Assembly: GCF_002848265.1 (NCBI RefSeq)
Contig: NZ_CP025422.1
Location: 3,378,727-3,442,726, forward strand
Reading direction: 5' to 3'
DNA length: 64,000 nt
Source: Zhihengliuella sp. ISTPL4
GTDB taxonomy: Bacteria; Actinomycetota; Actinomycetes; Actinomycetales; Microbacteriaceae
Both the position numbers and the translations under genes were made by a program. Numbering within the stretch: position 1 is the first letter of the stretch; every line of letters begins with the position of its first letter. The notes under the pieces were generated by a model. It did not search any database and was not told the origin of the DNA. It saw only the letters and a list, made by a program, of their open reading frames with translations. Below, in pieces: positions 55,940-64,000 of this stretch.

Positions 55940-56832
55940 GACTCTTCGCACGCACGTCGGCGCCGGGGGAGCAGCCTGACGCCGTGGATTCGGTCCTGAC
56001 GCTCGCGGTGCTGCTGCAGGCCGGAGCCATACCGGTCGTCGCCTGGCGCCATCTCGCGTCGACGGGAGACCCCGTTGCGGCGGCCGTGCTCGCGCGGACA
56101 GATCAAGGCGTGCCGTTGGTCGCCGCGATCGAGGCGCAGGGCGGCATGTGGCGGGAACTGGCGGCGGCGTGGGAGATCGCCACGACCGTGGGCGCACCGC
56201 TGGCGGAGACGCTGCGCGCGATCGCCGAGGCGCTGCGCGATGCGGCGTCCGCGGCGGACGACGTGCAGGTGGCGCTGGCCGAGCCCGCGGGTACGGCTCG
56301 GCTCCTGCTCTGGATGCCGCTGGCCGGTCTGCTGCTCGGCGTCGCACTGGGGTTCGACGCTCTGGGCGTCATCGTCGGCAACCCGCTGGGGACCGCGTGC
56401 GTCGCCGCGGGCCTGCTGCTCGTCGTCGCCGCGCGGCTCTGGACAGGGCGGCTGCTGCGCCGCGCGCGTCCGGAACCCGGCACGCCAGGACTGGCGGCGG
56501 AACTCGTCGCGGTGGGACTCACCGGTGGCGCGCCGATCGATCGCGCGGTCGAACTCGCGTCCGAGACGGGGGTCGTCGATCCCGCGGGGCGTGGTCGCGT
56601 GCAGCAGGTGCTCGAGCTGTCTCGCGCGGCGGGCGTCCCGGCCGTGGAACTGCTCCGCGCGACGGCGGCGCAGGACCGGCATCGCGCGAGGGTCCGCGGT
56701 CGTCTCCGCGCCGCCCGACTCTCCACCCGCCTCCTGCTTCCGCTCGGCGTCTGCACACTGCCGGCGTTCCTCCTGCTCGGGGTCGCGCCCCTCCTGCTCA
56801 GCGTGCTCGCCGCCACACCGCTGCCCACGTGA
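55933..56832 (+). CDS. Tad/type II secretion F-domain membrane protein
   Basis: A 299-aa inner-membrane platform protein in which the usual separate TadB and TadC appear as one protein. Two cytoplasmic helical regions (about 45-115 and 195-255, the latter LTGGAPIDRAVELASETGVV) flank membrane helices (about 120-170 and 265-292), matching the T2SSF pattern. The GTG overlaps the ATPase stop by 7 bp. An alternative GTG is one codon on. Confidence 0.78.
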   Translation: MVRLFARTSAPGEQPDAVDSVLTLAVLLQAGAIPVVAWRHLASTGDPVAAAVLARTDQGVPLVAAIEAQGGMWRELAAAWEIATTVGAPLAETLRAIAEALRDAASAADDVQVALAEPAGTARLLLWMPLAGLLLGVALGFDALGVIVGNPLGTACVAAGLLLVVAARLWTGRLLRRARPEPGTPGLAAELVAVGLTGGAPIDRAVELASETGVVDPAGRGRVQQVLELSRAAGVPAVELLRATAAQDRHRARVRGRLRAARLSTRLLLPLGVCTLPAFLLLGVAPLLLSVLAATPLPT

Positions 56833-56868
56833 TTGCTCCGAAACCACCGAGAAGAAAGAGGAATGAAG

Positions 56869-57069
56869 ATGAATGACACCCTCCCCACCTTGAACCGCCG
56901 TCGCGCTGTCGCGCTCTTCGGCGACGACACCGGTGCGGCGACCGCGGAGTACGCCATCACCACCATGGCCGCCGTGGCGTTCGCCGGGCTGCTGGTGGCC
57001 GTCATGCGCTCGGACGAGGTGCGCGGAATCCTCGCGGGCCTCGTCCGCCGCGCCCTGACCGTGTCATGA
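56869..57069 (+). CDS. DUF4244 pilin-like protein
   Basis: A 66-aa small protein, MNDTLPTLNRRRAVALFGDD followed by TGAATAEYAITTMAAVAFAG, a Flp-pilin-like segment in which G-A-A-T-A-E-Y-A resembles a prepilin cleavage region ahead of one hydrophobic helix. It is the most likely major subunit of the Tad structure. The start at 56869 is preferred because AGAGGA is spaced 6 bases from it; the ATG at 56863 would leave no spacing. Confidence 0.8.
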   Translation: MNDTLPTLNRRRAVALFGDDTGAATAEYAITTMAAVAFAGLLVAVMRSDEVRGILAGLVRRALTVS

Positions 57070-57452
57070 CCCTGCCCCGTGAGCACGACCTTCGTCGTGG
57101 TGGTGCGGTGCGCCGACGGTGGCGCAGTGACGGGGGCGCGGTCGCCGCGGAACTCGCGCTGGCGCTCCCGGCCGTGGTGCTGGTGCTGCTGCTGGGCGTC
57201 GGGGCCCTCGCGGCGGGGTCTCGGCAGGTGGCACTGCAGGATGCGGCCGCCGACGCCGCACGGCTGCTCGGGCGCGGGGAGGATCCGTCCTCGGCTGCCC
57301 GGGTCGTGCACGGAGCGGTCCCCGGCGCCGGAGCCTCCTTCGGTCGCACGGACGATCTCGTGTGTGCAACGGCCACGCTTCAGGTCTCGGTCGGCGCCGT
57401 CATCAGCTTTCCGCTGCGCGCCTCGAGCTGCGCCTTGGACGGGGGACGCTGA
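57066..57452 (+). CDS. TadE-family pseudopilin-like protein
   Basis: A 128-aa protein. A short basic leader is followed by DGGAVAAELALALPAVVLVL, the TadE motif with a Glu five residues into a single membrane helix (about 22-50), then a small extracellular domain with a Cys pair. Minor pilins of this type prime Tad pilus assembly. The ATG overlaps the DUF4244 stop and its own stop overlaps the next start. Confidence 0.82.
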   Translation: MTLPREHDLRRGGAVRRRWRSDGGAVAAELALALPAVVLVLLLGVGALAAGSRQVALQDAAADAARLLGRGEDPSSAARVVHGAVPGAGASFGRTDDLVCATATLQVSVGAVISFPLRASSCALDGGR

Positions 57453-57781
57453 TGGCGGGCTCGGCGCTCGGGGCCACCCTCCTCGTTGTGTGCGCGACGC
57501 TCTCCGTCGGCCTCGCTGCGCTGGGCGGCGCGGCCGTCACCGCTCAGCGCGCGGCAGGGGCAGCGGACGCCGCCGCGCTCGCCGCCGCCGATTCCGCGAG
57601 CGGCGCTGTCCCGACCGGCGAGGAGCCGTGCACCCTCGCGGCGAGGGTCGCTGCCGCGACCGGGGCGACCCTCACGAGCTGTTCGCTGGAAGGGTACGTG
57701 GCGACCGTGTCGGTGGAGGCGGCGTACGCTGGACTCGCTGCCGTCTCCCGAGCCCGCGCCGGGCCACCCGAAGAACCATGA
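57452..57781 (+). CDS. Rv3654c-like TadE-type secretion neighbourhood protein
   Basis: A 109-aa protein with an N-terminal hydrophobic helix (about 3-32) rich in Ala, then a small Ala/Thr-rich extracellular domain with two Cys. It matches the Rv3654c-type family that accompanies TadE in actinobacterial flp loci. It closes the Tad operon; topA follows with its own promoter. Confidence 0.75.
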   Translation: MAGSALGATLLVVCATLSVGLAALGGAAVTAQRAAGAADAAALAAADSASGAVPTGEEPCTLAARVAAATGATLTSCSLEGYVATVSVEAAYAGLAAVSRARAGPPEEP

Positions 57782-57830
57782 CGGCGGCTCTACCCCTCGC
57801 CCGCTGTGAACGACCCTGGATAGCGGTGTG

Positions 57831-57836
57831 TATGGT
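57831..57836 (+). promoter_or_regulatory. -10 box of topA
   Basis: TATGGT lies 23 bp before the TTG start at 57860, leaving a leader of about 17 nt that includes AGAAAGGA. Confidence 0.4.
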
Positions 57837-57859
57837 GTGCTTCGAAGAAAGGACGCCCC

Positions 57860-60724
57860 TTGGCTGAAGGCAAGAAGCTCGTCATCGTCGAGTCCCCGAC
57901 GAAGATGCGGTCTATTCAGGGATACCTCGGCGACGGTTACGAGGTGCTCAGCTCCGTCGGGCACATCCGCGACCTCGCCGACAAGAAGGACATCCCGGCC
58001 GAGGACAAGAAGGCGTACGGCAAGTACTCCATCGACATCGACAACGGCTTCGACCCCTACTACGTGGTCTCTGACCGCAAGACCAAGACGGTCGCCGAGC
58101 TCAAGCGCGCGCTCAAGCATGCCGACGAAGTCCTGCTCGCCACCGATGAGGACCGCGAGGGCGAAGCCATCGCCTGGCACCTGCTGGAGACGCTCAAGCC
58201 CAAGGTGCCGGTCAAGCGCATGGTCTTCCACGAGATCACCAAGGACGCGATCCAGGCCGCGGTCGGCAACACCCGGGAACTCGACCACGCCCTCGTCGAC
58301 GCGCAGGAGACCCGGCGCATCCTCGACCGCCTCTACGGCTGGGACGTCTCGCCCGTGCTCTGGTACAAGGTCAAGACGGGGATCTCGGCAGGTCGCGTGC
58401 AGTCCGCCGCGACCCGCCTCATCGTCGACCGCGAGCGGGAGCGCATGGCCTTCGTCTCCGCGGAGTACTGGGACGTGGACGCCGATGCCGCTGCGACCGG
58501 TACGTCCTTCCGCATCCGCCTGGTGCGCGTGGACGGCGGGCAGCTCGCCCGCGGATCCGACTTCGACGACACCGGCAAGCTCAAGAAGGCGGTCGTCGTC
58601 CTCGACGAGGCCAAGGCATCGGCCCTGGCCCGCGCGGTGGACGCCGCAGGCGCGGGAACCGTCACCAAGGTCGAGGCGAAGCCCGGCACTCGCAGCCCCT
58701 ACGCGCCGTTCACCACCTCCACGATGCAGCAGGAGGCGGGGCGCAAGCTCTCGATGAGCGCGAAGCAGGCGATGAGCGTCGCCCAGCGCCTCTACGAGAA
58801 GGGGTACATCACCTATATGCGAACCGACTCCACGGCGCTGAGCACCCAGGCGGTGCAGGCGGCGCGGAGCCAGGCCGTGGCTCTCTACGGCGACAACGCG
58901 GTGCCGCTCAAGCCGCGCGTCTACAAGTCCAAGAGCAAGAACGCCCAGGAGGCGCACGAGGCGATCCGTCCTTCGGGGGAGAACTTCCGCACACCGTCCT
59001 CGCTGTCCGGCGAGCTCGACCGCGAGGAGCAGCGGCTATACGACCTGATCTGGAAGCGCACCGTCGCGAGCCAGATGTCGGACGCCAAGTACGAGACGAC
59101 GACCGTCACCATCGCGGTCGAGGCGGACGGCCAGACGGCGGAGTTCACCGCCTCCGGCACGGTCTACACGTTCAAGGGCTTCCTCGAGGCGTACGAGGAG
59201 GGTCGCGACGAGAAGCGCAGCGACGCCGACGCCGCGGAGAACCAGTCCCTGCCCGCCGTCTCCGTCGGCGACGAGCTGGCCGTGTCCGCCGCGGAGGCGA
59301 AGGGTCACCGCACCACGCCGAAGCCGCGCTACACCGAGGCCTCGCTGGTGAAGGTGCTCGAGGAGAAGGGCATCGGCCGTCCCTCGACCTTCGCCACGAT
59401 CCCGGAGACCATCCTCGATCGCGGGTACGCGGTCAAGCGCGGCCAGGCCCTCGTGCCGACGTGGCTCGCGTTCAGCGTGGTGCGTCTGCTCGAGGAGCAC
59501 TTCGCCGAGCTCGTCGACTATGACTTCACCGCGGCGCTCGAGGACGACCTCGACACCATCGCACGCGGCGAGCAGAACCGCGTGGAATGGCTGAAGTCGT
59601 TCTACTTCGGCTCCGACTCGCATGTGGGTCTTCGGCAGGTCGTCGACAACCTCGGGGAGATCGACGCCCGGGCGCTGAACTCGACGCGGATCACCGACAC
59701 CGCGACGCTGCGCTTCGGCAAGTACGGCCCCTACCTCGAGGTGGCGGACCCGAAGGATCCGGAGGCCAAGCCGCGGATCGTCAACGTCCCCGAGGATCTC
59801 GCGCCCGACGAGCTCACGGCGGAGAAGGCCCAGGAGCTCATCGACGCGCCGGTCGCCGGCGACCGTGTCCTCGGGGTGAACCCGGAGAACGGCAAGGTCG
59901 TCGTCGTCAAGGACGGACGCTTCGGCCCCTACGTGCAGGAGAACGATCCGGTCTCCGACGATGCCGTCGTCGATGAGGCCACCGGTGAGGTCGTCGACCT
60001 TCGACAGGCTCAGGCGCCCAGCGCGAAGGGGAAGCGCGGCGCGAAGAAGGAAGCGGCGCCCAAGCCCCGCACCGCCTCGCTGTTCCGCTCGATGTCGGTG
60101 GACACGATCGACCTCGACACCGCGCTGCAGCTGCTGAGCCTGCCCCGCGTCGTCGGTGTCGACCCGGAGACGGGTGACGAGATCACCGCGCAGAACGGGC
60201 GCTTCGGTCCGTATCTGAAGAAGGGTGCCGACTCCCGATCGCTGGAGAGCGAGTCGCAGATCTTCGACGTGACTCTGGAGCAGGCGCTGGAGATCTACCA
60301 GCAGCCCAAGTACGGCGCCCGTCGGGCATCGAGCGCGCTGGCCGAGTTCGAGGCCGACCCGGTGAGCGGCAAGCCCATCCGTGTGCGGGACGGCCGGTTC
60401 GGGCCGTACGTCACCGACGGTGAGACGAACGTCACGATCCCGCGCGGACAGACCCCGGACGACATCACGTTCGAGATCGCCGTGCAGATGCTCGCCGACA
60501 AGCGCGCCAAGGGCCCGGCGCCCAAGCGCGGAGCGGCCAAGAAGGCCCCGGCGAAGAAGGCCCCGGCGAAGAAGGCTCCGGCGAAGAAAGCCGCCTCCAC
60601 CGCGAAGAAGTCCACGGCGAAGACGTCGACCACCTCCGCATCCCGCTCGGCCGCGGCGAAGAAGGCGGCGGCGACCCGCGCAGCGAACGCGGCGGCGAAG
60701 GCGGCCGAGAAGGCGGACTCGTGA
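57860..60724 (+). CDS. topA: DNA topoisomerase I
   Basis: A 954-aa type IA topoisomerase that relaxes negative supercoils. The TOPRIM domain begins LVIVESPTKMRSIQGYLG and includes ATDEDREGEAIAWHL. The catalytic Tyr319 lies in ITYMRTDSTALS. The C-terminal half holds four topoisomerase-type GRFGPY repeats instead of zinc fingers, then a Lys/Ala-rich tail (KKAPAKKAPAKK) that binds DNA, as in other actinobacteria. Residues 714-719 (LRQAQA) are encoded by a copy of the 18-bp intergenic repeat. The start is TTG with AGAAAGGA upstream. Confidence 0.95.
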   Translation: MAEGKKLVIVESPTKMRSIQGYLGDGYEVLSSVGHIRDLADKKDIPAEDKKAYGKYSIDIDNGFDPYYVVSDRKTKTVAELKRALKHADEVLLATDEDREGEAIAWHLLETLKPKVPVKRMVFHEITKDAIQAAVGNTRELDHALVDAQETRRILDRLYGWDVSPVLWYKVKTGISAGRVQSAATRLIVDRERERMAFVSAEYWDVDADAAATGTSFRIRLVRVDGGQLARGSDFDDTGKLKKAVVVLDEAKASALARAVDAAGAGTVTKVEAKPGTRSPYAPFTTSTMQQEAGRKLSMSAKQAMSVAQRLYEKGYITYMRTDSTALSTQAVQAARSQAVALYGDNAVPLKPRVYKSKSKNAQEAHEAIRPSGENFRTPSSLSGELDREEQRLYDLIWKRTVASQMSDAKYETTTVTIAVEADGQTAEFTASGTVYTFKGFLEAYEEGRDEKRSDADAAENQSLPAVSVGDELAVSAAEAKGHRTTPKPRYTEASLVKVLEEKGIGRPSTFATIPETILDRGYAVKRGQALVPTWLAFSVVRLLEEHFAELVDYDFTAALEDDLDTIARGEQNRVEWLKSFYFGSDSHVGLRQVVDNLGEIDARALNSTRITDTATLRFGKYGPYLEVADPKDPEAKPRIVNVPEDLAPDELTAEKAQELIDAPVAGDRVLGVNPENGKVVVVKDGRFGPYVQENDPVSDDAVVDEATGEVVDLRQAQAPSAKGKRGAKKEAAPKPRTASLFRSMSVDTIDLDTALQLLSLPRVVGVDPETGDEITAQNGRFGPYLKKGADSRSLESESQIFDVTLEQALEIYQQPKYGARRASSALAEFEADPVSGKPIRVRDGRFGPYVTDGETNVTIPRGQTPDDITFEIAVQMLADKRAKGPAPKRGAAKKAPAKKAPAKKAPAKKAASTAKKSTAKTSTTSASRSAAAKKAAATRAANAAAKAAEKADS
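59999..60016 (+). repeat. Copy of the CTTCGACAGGCTCAGG repeat inside topA
   Basis: CTTCGACAGGCTCAGGCG is identical over 18 bases to the unit at 6272-6289. It lies in frame in the linker between the GRFGPY repeats of topA. Confidence 0.85.
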
Positions 60725-61350
60725 CCGCAGGCCCCGGCCTCTGGATCACGCTGGAAGGCGGGGACGGCTCCGGGAAGACCACCCAGTCGAACCTCCTCGC
60801 CACCTGGCTGGAGCAGAGTGGCCGGAAGGTCGTACGCACCCGGGAGCCGGGCGGCTCCGAGGTCGGGCAGCTCATCCGCGACATCGTGCTCCACCACCGC
60901 GGCGACATCGCGCCGCGCGCGGAGGCGCTGCTGTACGCCGCCGATCGCGCGCACCACGTCGCGACCGTCGTCCGCCCGGCGCTCGCCCGTGGCGAGATCG
61001 TCCTGCAGGATCGCTATCTCGACTCCTCGGTCGCGTACCAGGGCGCCGGACGTGTGCTCGACGCCACGGAGATCCGCGATCTGTCCCTGTGGGCAGCGGA
61101 GGGCGCGCTCCCGGACCTGACCGTCCTCCTCGACCTCGATCCGGCGACGGCGCGCACGCGCCTCGACTCGGCCGACAAGCCGTTCGACCGGCTGGAGGCC
61201 GAGAAGGAGGCGTTCCATGCCCGGGTTCGCGACGCCTACCTCGAACTGGCCCGCGCCGAGCCGACGCGGTTCCTCGTGATCGACGCCGCGGCGGCACCGG
61301 AGCGCATCGCGGACCGCATACGCGCCCGCGTCTCCGCACTCTTCGACTGA
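60721..61350 (+). CDS. tmk: Thymidylate kinase
   Basis: A 209-aa dTMP kinase. The P-loop is LEGGDGSGKTTQS (near 11-23), the DRY/DRx motif is in LQDRYLDSSVAYQGAGR, and the lid region follows. It makes dTDP for DNA synthesis. The GTG overlaps the topA stop, and holB follows; the topA-tmk-holB order is common in actinobacteria. Confidence 0.96.
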   Translation: MTAGPGLWITLEGGDGSGKTTQSNLLATWLEQSGRKVVRTREPGGSEVGQLIRDIVLHHRGDIAPRAEALLYAADRAHHVATVVRPALARGEIVLQDRYLDSSVAYQGAGRVLDATEIRDLSLWAAEGALPDLTVLLDLDPATARTRLDSADKPFDRLEAEKEAFHARVRDAYLELARAEPTRFLVIDAAAAPERIADRIRARVSALFD

Positions 61351-61426
61351 TCCGCCCCGGAGGCGCCGTCGTCCGGACGGAATGCACAGTCCGCCGGCGA
61401 GTGGTGGGAGCGTCGGCGGTCCCGAT

Positions 61427-61432
61427 TAGGCT
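61427..61432 (+). promoter_or_regulatory. -10 box of a probable leaderless holB mRNA
   Basis: TAGGCT ends 6 bases before the ATG at 61439, so holB may be transcribed separately from tmk. Confidence 0.45.
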
Positions 61433-61438
61433 GAGTGC

Positions 61439-62596
61439 ATGCCCTCGACCCTCGCCGCACCCTTCCCGTGGGCCGACGTGTGGGGGCAGGAGGCCGCCGT
61501 CGAGACGCTGCGCGCCGCCTCGTCCGATCCCGCGGCGCTCTCGCATGCCTGGCTGATCACCGGCCCTCCGGGGTCGGGGCGATCGACGCTCGCCTATGCC
61601 TTCGCCGCCGCGCTCATCGCCGAAGGGCCGGATGACGAGGCCACCATGCGGCAGGTGCTCGCCGGAACGCATCCCGACGTGACAGCGTTGCGCACCGACA
61701 AGGTGATCATCACGATCGCCGAAGCGCGTGCCCTCGTCGAACGCTCGTACTTCGCCCCGTCCGCCGGCCGCTATCGGGTCATCGTCGTGGAAGACGCCGA
61801 CCGGATGGTCGAGCGCACCTCGAACGTGCTGCTCAAGGCACTGGAGGAGCCGCCGGAGCAGACCGTCTGGATCCTCTGCGCCCCGAGCGAAGCTGACCTC
61901 CTCCCGACGATCCGGTCGCGCGTGCGGTCGCTCCGTCTTCGCGAGCCCGATGTGGCTGACGTGTCCCGCCTCATCAGCCTCCGCACGGGAGTCGACGAGG
62001 CGGTGGCCGAGCAGGCCGCTCGCCACGCGCAGCGCCACATCGGCATGGCCCAGCGTCTCGCCACCGACGACGCCGCCCGGCGGCGCCGCGACGAGACCCT
62101 GCGCGCGGTGATGGGCGTTCGTGGGGTCAACGACGCCGTCGAGGTCGCAGGCCGCATCATCCAGGCGGCGACGGAGGACGCCAAGGCCCTGACCGCCGAA
62201 CGGGACGCGTCAGAACGCGCCGCTCTCCTTCGCACCGTCGGAGTCGCCGAGGGGCAGGCGGTGCCTCCGGCGCTGCGTGCGCAGGTGTCGGCACTGGAGG
62301 ACGAGCAGAAGAAGCGGGCGACCCGGAGTCTGCGGGACGGCATCGACCGTGTGCTCACCGACCTGCAGTCCCTTTTCCGCGATGTCGTGATGCTGCAGTA
62401 CGGCCGCGGCGACGATCTCATCAATCGCGAACTTCACGCCGAGCTGGCCGGCCTCGCCGCCGCCTGGAACGTGGAGCGTACGCTCGTCGTGCTCGATCAC
62501 CTGGCCGAGACCCGTGAGGCGCTGGAGCGCAACGTCGCCCCGCTGCTCGCGCTCGAGAGTTTGCTCGTGACCGTCACGAGCGGGAGGAAACCGTGA
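61439..62596 (+). CDS. holB: DNA polymerase III subunit delta'
   Basis: A 385-aa clamp-loader subunit. The RecA-like fold is evident (ALSHAWLITGPPGSGRSTLAY, then IVVEDADRMVERTSNVLLKALEEPPEQT). Walker A ends in GRS instead of GKS, so ATP is probably not hydrolysed, as expected for delta'. The zinc-finger cysteines seen in most relatives between P-loop and Walker B are replaced by EGPDDEATMRQVLAGTHPD. A three-helix clamp-loader region fills the C-terminus. Confidence 0.9.
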   Translation: MPSTLAAPFPWADVWGQEAAVETLRAASSDPAALSHAWLITGPPGSGRSTLAYAFAAALIAEGPDDEATMRQVLAGTHPDVTALRTDKVIITIAEARALVERSYFAPSAGRYRVIVVEDADRMVERTSNVLLKALEEPPEQTVWILCAPSEADLLPTIRSRVRSLRLREPDVADVSRLISLRTGVDEAVAEQAARHAQRHIGMAQRLATDDAARRRRDETLRAVMGVRGVNDAVEVAGRIIQAATEDAKALTAERDASERAALLRTVGVAEGQAVPPALRAQVSALEDEQKKRATRSLRDGIDRVLTDLQSLFRDVVMLQYGRGDDLINRELHAELAGLAAAWNVERTLVVLDHLAETREALERNVAPLLALESLLVTVTSGRKP

Positions 62597-64000
62597 AGAC
62601 TCGATCCCTGTCCCGCCTCCGTCGCACCGCGGCCATCGTCGCCGGCCTGGCTGCCGCTTCGGTCGCGCTCTCCGGGTGCCTGTACGCCATGATTCCGGAG
62701 CAGTCCTCGAAGCCGGCCGTGGAGAAGACCCCGGACACCGAGGGCGTCGCCGAAGACCTCCTGCCCTACTACTCCCAGGGCCTGGACTGGACCGAGTGCG
62801 GCCAGGGATTCGACTGCACCACCGTCACCGCCCCGCTCGACTGGGAAGACCCGAGTGCCGGGGAGATCGAACTCGCCGTGGTGCGGCACCGCGCCGAGGG
62901 CGAGGCGGTCGGCTCGCTGCTCACGAACCCCGGAGGGCCCGGTGCCAGCGGTGTCGATCTCATCCAGGGCAGCCTCGAGTACGCGGTGGGTCCGGCCCTC
63001 ATCGAGCACTACGACGTCATCGGCTTCGATCCCCGCGGGGTCGGGGCCTCCACCGCCGTCACCTGTTACGACGCGAAGGAGATGGACGAGTATCTCTACG
63101 GCATTCCGTCGGCCTCACGGGGCACCCCGGAGTGGGAGTCCGAGCTGCTCGACTCGGCCCGTGCCTTCGGTGAGGCGTGCGATGCCAACAGCGAGGGGAT
63201 CCTGCCCTACATCACGACGGTGAACGCGGCGCGCGACATGGACCTGCTCCGGGCCGTGCTGGGGGACAAGGAGCTCAACTACCTCGGCTACTCGTACGGC
63301 ACGTTCCTCGGCGCGACCTATGCGAAGCTCTACCCGGAGAAGGCGGGCCGACTCGTGCTCGACGGCGCGATCGATCCCTCCGTTCCGGGTCTCGAGGTCG
63401 GTGCCACCCAGGCGCTCGGCTTCGAGTCGGCGCTGCGGGCGTACATGCAGAACTGTCTCGACTCCGGCTCGTGCCCCTTCAACGGCACGGTGGATGAGGC
63501 GATGGCCGATCTCGGCGCGCTGTTGGCGAGCGCCGATCGCACACCGCTGCAGAACGGCGACGGTCGCCTCATGGGCGCTGACGCCATGATGACGGCGATC
63601 ATCGCGGCCCTGTATTCGCAGGACAGTTGGGAGATCCTCACCCAGGCGCTGGACGAGGCGCTGCAGGGCGACCCGACGACGGCGTTCCTGCTCGCAGACT
63701 TCTACAACGGCCGGGAGAACGGCACCTACATCGATAACTCGACCGAGGCGTTCCGTGCGTACAACTGCATGGACTACCCGGTCGAAGACGATCCCGCGGC
63801 CGAGGCCGCCACCGAGAAGAAGATCGCCGAGGGGGCTCCGACGATCGCGCCGTACTGGTCCGGACCCGACCCGTGCGAGGTGTGGCCGTATCCGCCCACC
63901 GGCACACGCGAGAAGATCGCGGCGGAGGGCGCCGGTCCCATCGTCGTCGTCGGCACCACCAACGACCCCGCGACGCCATACGAATGGTCGGAGTCGCTCG
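62593..64000 (+). CDS. Secreted alpha/beta hydrolase, tripeptidyl aminopeptidase-like (S33), partial
   Basis: Read from a GTG at 62593 that overlaps the holB stop; the gene runs off the window after 469 codons. An N-terminal lipoprotein signal ends in ALSGC with Cys29. Oxyanion-hole motif NPGGPGASG, the catalytic Ser234 in GYSYGTFLG and the motif FDPRGVGAS are typical of the SlpD/TAP family of exopeptidases. Several Cys are placed for disulphides. The His of the triad would lie beyond the end. It is most likely a surface aminopeptidase. Confidence 0.87.
   Translation, partial: MKTRSLSRLRRTAAIVAGLAAASVALSGCLYAMIPEQSSKPAVEKTPDTEGVAEDLLPYYSQGLDWTECGQGFDCTTVTAPLDWEDPSAGEIELAVVRHRAEGEAVGSLLTNPGGPGASGVDLIQGSLEYAVGPALIEHYDVIGFDPRGVGASTAVTCYDAKEMDEYLYGIPSASRGTPEWESELLDSARAFGEACDANSEGILPYITTVNAARDMDLLRAVLGDKELNYLGYSYGTFLGATYAKLYPEKAGRLVLDGAIDPSVPGLEVGATQALGFESALRAYMQNCLDSGSCPFNGTVDEAMADLGALLASADRTPLQNGDGRLMGADAMMTAIIAALYSQDSWEILTQALDEALQGDPTTAFLLADFYNGRENGTYIDNSTEAFRAYNCMDYPVEDDPAAEAATEKKIAEGAPTIAPYWSGPDPCEVWPYPPTGTREKIAAEGAGPIVVVGTTNDPATPYEWSESL

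Overview
The window looks like a chromosomal segment of a high-GC actinobacterium of the family Microbacteriaceae, most likely Microbacterium. The protein families, the frequent GTG starts with ATGA-type overlaps, a chain of near-leaderless genes, and above all a daptide-type RiPP cluster (a class I recall being described from Microbacterium paraoxydans) point that way. This is inference, as no database search was possible.

Layout. 1-1204: rplJ-rplL ribosomal operon with an L10 leader attenuator. 1219-6251: a LacI-type regulator divergent from a carbohydrate ABC importer (lipoprotein and two permeases), with several palindromic operators between them, then a tandem 18-bp repeat. 6384-8969: transsulfuration pair (cystathionine beta-synthase and cystathionine gamma-synthase/lyase). 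9017-10278: PAP2 phosphatase and a GNAT acetyltransferase; then tRNA-Ser(GGA) on the minus strand.

10583-19243 is the standout: an apparently single-transcript RiPP operon for daptides. It encodes a recognition protein (mpaB-like), class III aminotransferase (mpaD), Fe-ADH-fold oxidoreductase (mpaC), three small precursors of 44, 41 and 39 aa that share an F-x-E-L-E leader motif and end in Thr (mpaA1-A3), a SAM methyltransferase (mpaM), an M50 membrane protease (mpaP) and a three-gene ABC exporter. The short precursor genes were read directly from the sequence. The set fits the known daptide chemistry: the C-terminal Thr is oxidatively decarboxylated (MpaC), aminated (MpaD) and dimethylated (MpaM), the leader is removed (MpaP) and the peptide exported.

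19273-29180: trhO tRNA hydroxylase; a minus-strand moxR-DUF58-transglutaminase operon; a large SF2 helicase with an unexpected hydrophobic segment; SRP RNA (ffs); a rhomboid protease and a membrane-anchored lytic-transglycosylase-like protein. 29243-35951: pta-ackA and a HAD/GH65 phosphorylase pair. 36078-46972: dnaX-recR, an EamA transporter, lysC and asd separated by a small VNTR, mqo, tdk, and a FadR-type regulator with a lactate-dehydrogenase-like flavoenzyme. 47065-54536: HAD phosphatase, tRNA-Pro(CGG), metallophosphoesterase and class A PBP, DUF4177 and RidA, acs. 54935-57781: a compact Tad/Flp-type locus. 57860-64000: topA, tmk, holB and a secreted S33 hydrolase cut by the window end.

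Most of the window is ordinary core genome. The accessory parts are the daptide operon, the sugar importer/GH65 pathways and the Tad locus. I saw no insertion sequence, integrase, prophage or CRISPR array.
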